From QWOP01 sp003669605 (GTDB taxonomy: Bacteria; Planctomycetota; Planctomycetia; Pirellulales; UBA1268), in assembly GCA_947481985.1 (NCBI GenBank), contig CANKIK010000022.1, positions 1-42,742 on the forward strand: 42,742 bases of DNA. Reading direction: 5' to 3'. Made by a program: the position numbers and the translations under genes. Position 1 is the first letter of the stretch. Every line of letters starts with the position of its first letter. The notes below the pieces were generated by a model. It was given only the letters and a program-made list of their open reading frames with translations, made no database searches and had not been told where the DNA came from. This document shows, piece after piece, positions 39,988 through 42,742 of this stretch.

Positions 39988-41256
39988 ATGAAATACGTGA
40001 TCGTGATCCCGGACGGGGCTGCCGACGCCCCGCAGGAATCGCTCGGTGGCCGCACGCCGCTCGAGGCCGCCCACACTCCGGCACTCGATCGCCTCGCATC
40101 GCAGGGCCGGATCGGCCTCACCAACCACGTGCCCGACAGCCTGCCCCCCGGCTCCGAAGTGGCCTGCATGAGCCTGCTGGGCTACGACCCGCTGCAGTAT
40201 TTCACCGGTCGAGCACCGCTTGAGGCGGCGGCTCAGGGGATCACGCTCGGCCCCGACGACTGGGCCGTGCGCTGCAACCTGGTCACGATTCGCGACGGCA
40301 GCATGGAAGACTTCACCGCAGGCCACGTCTCGACGGAGGAGGGCACGGCGCTGTTGGCTGCGGCCAACGAGGGATTCGCTGCCGACTTCCCCCTCCTGGC
40401 TGGCTGGCAGTTCATTCCTGGGGTGAGTTACCGCAATCTGCTGCTCTATCGGGGAACTCCTGGCAGCCCCGCGCCGCTCGGAGCCGACACGCGGGCCACT
40501 CCGCCGCACGACCTGATGGATAAGCCAGTCCAGGAGAGCTTCCCGCGGGGAACGGGGAGCCGCCTGCTGACGGAGATCATGGCCAGAAGCGCCGGCTGGT
40601 TTGAGGGGCATCCTGTGAATGCTGCTCGAATCGCCGCCGGGAAGCGTCCCGTGACCCATGTCTGGCTGTGGGGGGTGGGCCGCGCCCCCCGGATGGAGGC
40701 CTTCGCCTCGAAATACGCTGCGACCAGATTCGGTTCGCGGGCGACAATGATTACCGCCGTCGACCTGCTCCGCGGGCTGGCGGCGCTCTCCGCTTGGAAG
40801 CGGCTGGAGGTGCCCGGCGCCACCGGATATCTCGACACCGATTACGCCGCCAAGGGCACTGCGGCGATCGCGGAACTGCTCCAGGCGGACTTGGTGTGTG
40901 TCCATGTGGAGGCTCCTGACGAGGCCAGCCACGAGGGGAATGCCGCCGAAAAGGTGCGGGCCATCGAGCGGATCGACGAATCGATCGTGGCACCGCTTTT
41001 GGCCCACCTGGAGACGCTGCCAGAGTGGCGCCTCTTGGTCTGCCCCGATCATCCCACATTCATCACGACCAAGACCCACTCCCGCGGGAGCGTCCCGTAC
41101 GTGATGGCGGGCTCAGGAATCACGGCCTCAGGCACGACCTACAACGAGCCGGCGGCGGAGGCGGCGGTCCGCGCCGATCCAACGGCACGGATCGAGCCCG
41201 GCTGGACCCTGATGCGTGCCTTCCTCGACTGCCATTCCGGCGGCCCACGAGTTTGA
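39988..41256 (+). CDS. apgM: Cofactor-independent phosphoglycerate mutase family, probable alternative homoserine kinase
   Basis: 422 residues from the ATG at 39988 with GAGG 6 bases upstream. It belongs to the alkaline-phosphatase superfamily ApgM group: metal Asp9 in VIPDGAADAP, the phospho-acceptor region GSEVACMSLLGYDP with Ser56, HVEAPDEASHEG (306-317) and CPDHPTFITTKTHSRGSVPYV with metal-binding His and Asp. Members lying beside hom and thrC or lysC in bacteria without ThrB are classed as proposed homoserine kinases. Here it lies exactly between hom (64-base gap) and lysC (31 bases), so homoserine to O-phosphohomoserine is the preferred role. A glycolytic phosphoglycerate mutase remains possible. 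Confidence 0.85.
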   Translation: MKYVIVIPDGAADAPQESLGGRTPLEAAHTPALDRLASQGRIGLTNHVPDSLPPGSEVACMSLLGYDPLQYFTGRAPLEAAAQGITLGPDDWAVRCNLVTIRDGSMEDFTAGHVSTEEGTALLAAANEGFAADFPLLAGWQFIPGVSYRNLLLYRGTPGSPAPLGADTRATPPHDLMDKPVQESFPRGTGSRLLTEIMARSAGWFEGHPVNAARIAAGKRPVTHVWLWGVGRAPRMEAFASKYAATRFGSRATMITAVDLLRGLAALSAWKRLEVPGATGYLDTDYAAKGTAAIAELLQADLVCVHVEAPDEASHEGNAAEKVRAIERIDESIVAPLLAHLETLPEWRLLVCPDHPTFITTKTHSRGSVPYVMAGSGITASGTTYNEPAAEAAVRADPTARIEPGWTLMRAFLDCHSGGPRV

Positions 41257-41287
41257 CCGACACCAACGAAGAAGGAGCGGTAGGACG

Positions 41288-42742
41288 ATGGCGCTGGTGG
41301 TGCAGAAATATGGCGGAACGAGTGTGGCCGACGCGCAGAAGATCTTGGCGGCGGCCCGCAAGGCGGTGGCGCGGCACAAGGCCGGCGACCGCGTCGTGGT
41401 TGTCGTCAGTGCCATGGGGCACCAGACCGACGTCTTAGTCGATCTCGCCCGGCAGATCACCGACCGTCCCAGCGCCCGCGAGATGGACATGCTGCTCTCC
41501 ACCGGCGAGCAGGTGAGCGTGGCGCTGTTCGCGATGGCGATCCAATCGCTCGGCGTCGAGGCGGTGAGCCTCACCGGCGCCCAGGTGGGAATCCGCACTG
41601 ACAGTACCCATACCCGGGCCCGCATCAAATCGATCTCCACCGACCACGTGATGCGGCTCCTTGATGACGGCCGGATTGTGATCGCCGCAGGCTTCCAGGG
41701 GATCGATCAAAACGGCAACATCACCACCCTCGGCCGCGGCGGTTCTGACACCACCGCCGTCGCCCTGGCTGCCGTACTCCGCGCCGATGTCTGCGAGATC
41801 TACACCGACGTTGATGGCGTCTACACCACCGATCCGCGGATCCTGCCCTCCGCCCGCCGCCTCCCCTCCATCAGTCACGACGAGATGCTCGAGCTGGCCA
41901 GCCTCGGTGCCGGCGTGATGCACCCTCGTTCCATCGAATTCGCCAAAAAGTTTGGGGTTCCGGTGCTCGTCCGATCGAGTTTCAAAGACGTGCCCGGGAC
42001 GCTCATTCTGGCTGCTGACAGGGCCACCGCTCGGGCAGTGAGCGGTGTGGCACTGGCCCGCGACGAAGCCCGGATCACGCTGGAGGGAGTCCCCGATCAG
42101 CCCGGTTCCAACCACGTTCTCTTCTCGCCGCTGGCATCCTCCGGCATCGCCGTCGACATGATTGTGCAAAACGTCGCCCAGCATGGCCTGGCAGACATCT
42201 CTTTCACTGTTCCCGCTGACGATCTGGCCCAAGCCCTCGACGTCACGCGTGAGGTGGCGAAAAAACTTGGGGCCGCCGGGGTTTCGCATGACGACTCGGT
42301 GGCGAAGGTGTCGGTGGTCGGGCTGGGGATGGCCCGCGAGGAGGGGGTCGCCGGAAGGATGTTTACGGCGCTGTCCCGCGAGGGAATCAACGTCCACATG
42401 ATCACCACCAGTGAGATCAAGATCTCGGTACTCATCGACCGTGGCGACGCCGCCAAAGCCGTGCAGGCCGCACACTCAGCCTTTTCCCTGGAGCGGACTG
42501 AGAACGACGCTGCCGAAGCAGCTGCCGCTGCCGCCCCGCTCACGAAATCGAGCCCGCTGGATGTCGTCCGCCGCCTGGAGGGGATGGAGGATCTCGCGGT
42601 CGAGGACTGCCAACTCGATTCCTCGCAAGCGCTCGTGACGTTTACCGATCTCCCCGATACCCCAGGAGTCGCCGCAGACGTTTTCGAGGAGATCGGCAGG
42701 CAGGGACTGTTCGTCGACATGATCGTGCAGAGCACTCCGCGG
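41288..42742 (+). CDS. lysC: Aspartokinase with extra ACT domains, 3' partial
   Basis: The frame starts at an ATG with AAGGAG upstream and is open to the window end: 485 residues without a stop. The kinase domain shows KYGGTSVAD (7-15), VVVVSAMGHQTD, EMDMLLSTGEQVSVALF, TTLGRGGSDTTAVALAA, EIYTDVDGVYTTDPRI and MHPRSIEFAKK. Two ACT units follow at about 260-400 (ARITLEGVPDQPGSNHVLFSPL and AKVSVVGLGMAREEGVAGRMF...INVHMITTSEIKISVLID). Past the normal LysC end (about 405 aa) a linker of Ala/Glu leads into a further ACT-like unit (DLAVEDCQLDSSQALVTFTDLPDTPGVAADVFEEIG). The enzyme phosphorylates aspartate, the first step to Lys/Thr/Met, normally under Lys/Thr feedback. It is the third gene of the hom cluster. 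Confidence 0.95.
   Translation, partial: MALVVQKYGGTSVADAQKILAAARKAVARHKAGDRVVVVVSAMGHQTDVLVDLARQITDRPSAREMDMLLSTGEQVSVALFAMAIQSLGVEAVSLTGAQVGIRTDSTHTRARIKSISTDHVMRLLDDGRIVIAAGFQGIDQNGNITTLGRGGSDTTAVALAAVLRADVCEIYTDVDGVYTTDPRILPSARRLPSISHDEMLELASLGAGVMHPRSIEFAKKFGVPVLVRSSFKDVPGTLILAADRATARAVSGVALARDEARITLEGVPDQPGSNHVLFSPLASSGIAVDMIVQNVAQHGLADISFTVPADDLAQALDVTREVAKKLGAAGVSHDDSVAKVSVVGLGMAREEGVAGRMFTALSREGINVHMITTSEIKISVLIDRGDAAKAVQAAHSAFSLERTENDAAEAAAAAAPLTKSSPLDVVRRLEGMEDLAVEDCQLDSSQALVTFTDLPDTPGVAADVFEEIGRQGLFVDMIVQSTPR

Noticed and set aside
1..42742. tRNA, rRNA, CRISPR array, IS element, prophage or integron
   Set aside because: No cloverleaf-type TTCGANNC arms, spaced direct repeats, transposase or integrase motifs were seen on reading; this is not a substitute for tRNAscan or CRISPR tools.

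Overview
The window reads as an ordinary chromosomal stretch of a high-GC member of the Planctomycetota, most likely order Pirellulales. The strongest markers are the adjacent DUF1501 protein and giant cytochrome/WD40/DUF1549/DUF1553 protein at 21475-28236, two GroEL paralogues flanking groES, many small secreted proteins of unknown function, and frequent GTG/TTG starts. The taxonomic call is inference from gene content, not from a marker-gene tree. Coding density is high and no gene-free gap exceeds 300 bases. I see no tRNA or rRNA gene, CRISPR array, insertion sequence, integrase or phage gene.

Layout. 2-3336: a partial SGNH-hydrolase/Dabb fusion overlapping the helicase gene hrpB. 3568-4382: a 59-aa secreted microprotein and an unknown 192-aa protein. 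4550-7951: a sugar/hydroxy-acid cluster (2-hydroxyacid dehydrogenase, Ldh_2-type dehydrogenase, KDG-kinase-like PfkB kinase), with a 21-bp tandem repeat directly after the second gene. 7986-9778 (minus): a DUF1802 protein, a secreted CxxC protein and a His-rich lipoprotein. 9815-13224: glgX divergent from purM. 13267-17039 (minus): a DsbD-like thiol-disulfide reductase and an aminoglycoside-phosphotransferase-fold kinase. 17265-20883 (plus): a secreted zinc metalloprotease, a PII-like protein without a canonical T-loop, and a degenerate receiver-like protein. 20902-28236 (minus): an unknown protein, the DUF1501 protein and the 1741-aa cytochrome/WD40/DUF1549/DUF1553 protein. 28303-30683: a divergent membrane protein and methyltransferase. 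30699-36949 (minus): a protein-quality-control cluster transcribed groEL2 > groES > groEL1 > dnaJ > grpE > FmdB-type zinc ribbon > yacG. 37241-38314 (minus): an M42 aminopeptidase. 38577-42742 (plus): hom, an apgM-family gene probably supplying homoserine kinase activity, and a long multi-ACT aspartokinase cut by the window end.

Two modules have clear joint logic. The chaperone cluster places two chaperonins, their co-chaperonin and the two DnaK partners on one strand, with small gaps and probable RNA hairpins between cistrons. The hom-apgM-lysC cluster covers aspartate-to-threonine steps. The sugar-acid cluster looks like an oxidise-then-phosphorylate route, but its substrate cannot be read from sequence.

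I found no convincing wholly new system. The best leads are the chaperone supercluster, the PII-like/receiver-like pair, the split DUF1553 giant protein, the 21-bp stop-codon-carrying tandem repeat, the secreted microprotein, and long G/C homopolymers inside core genes.
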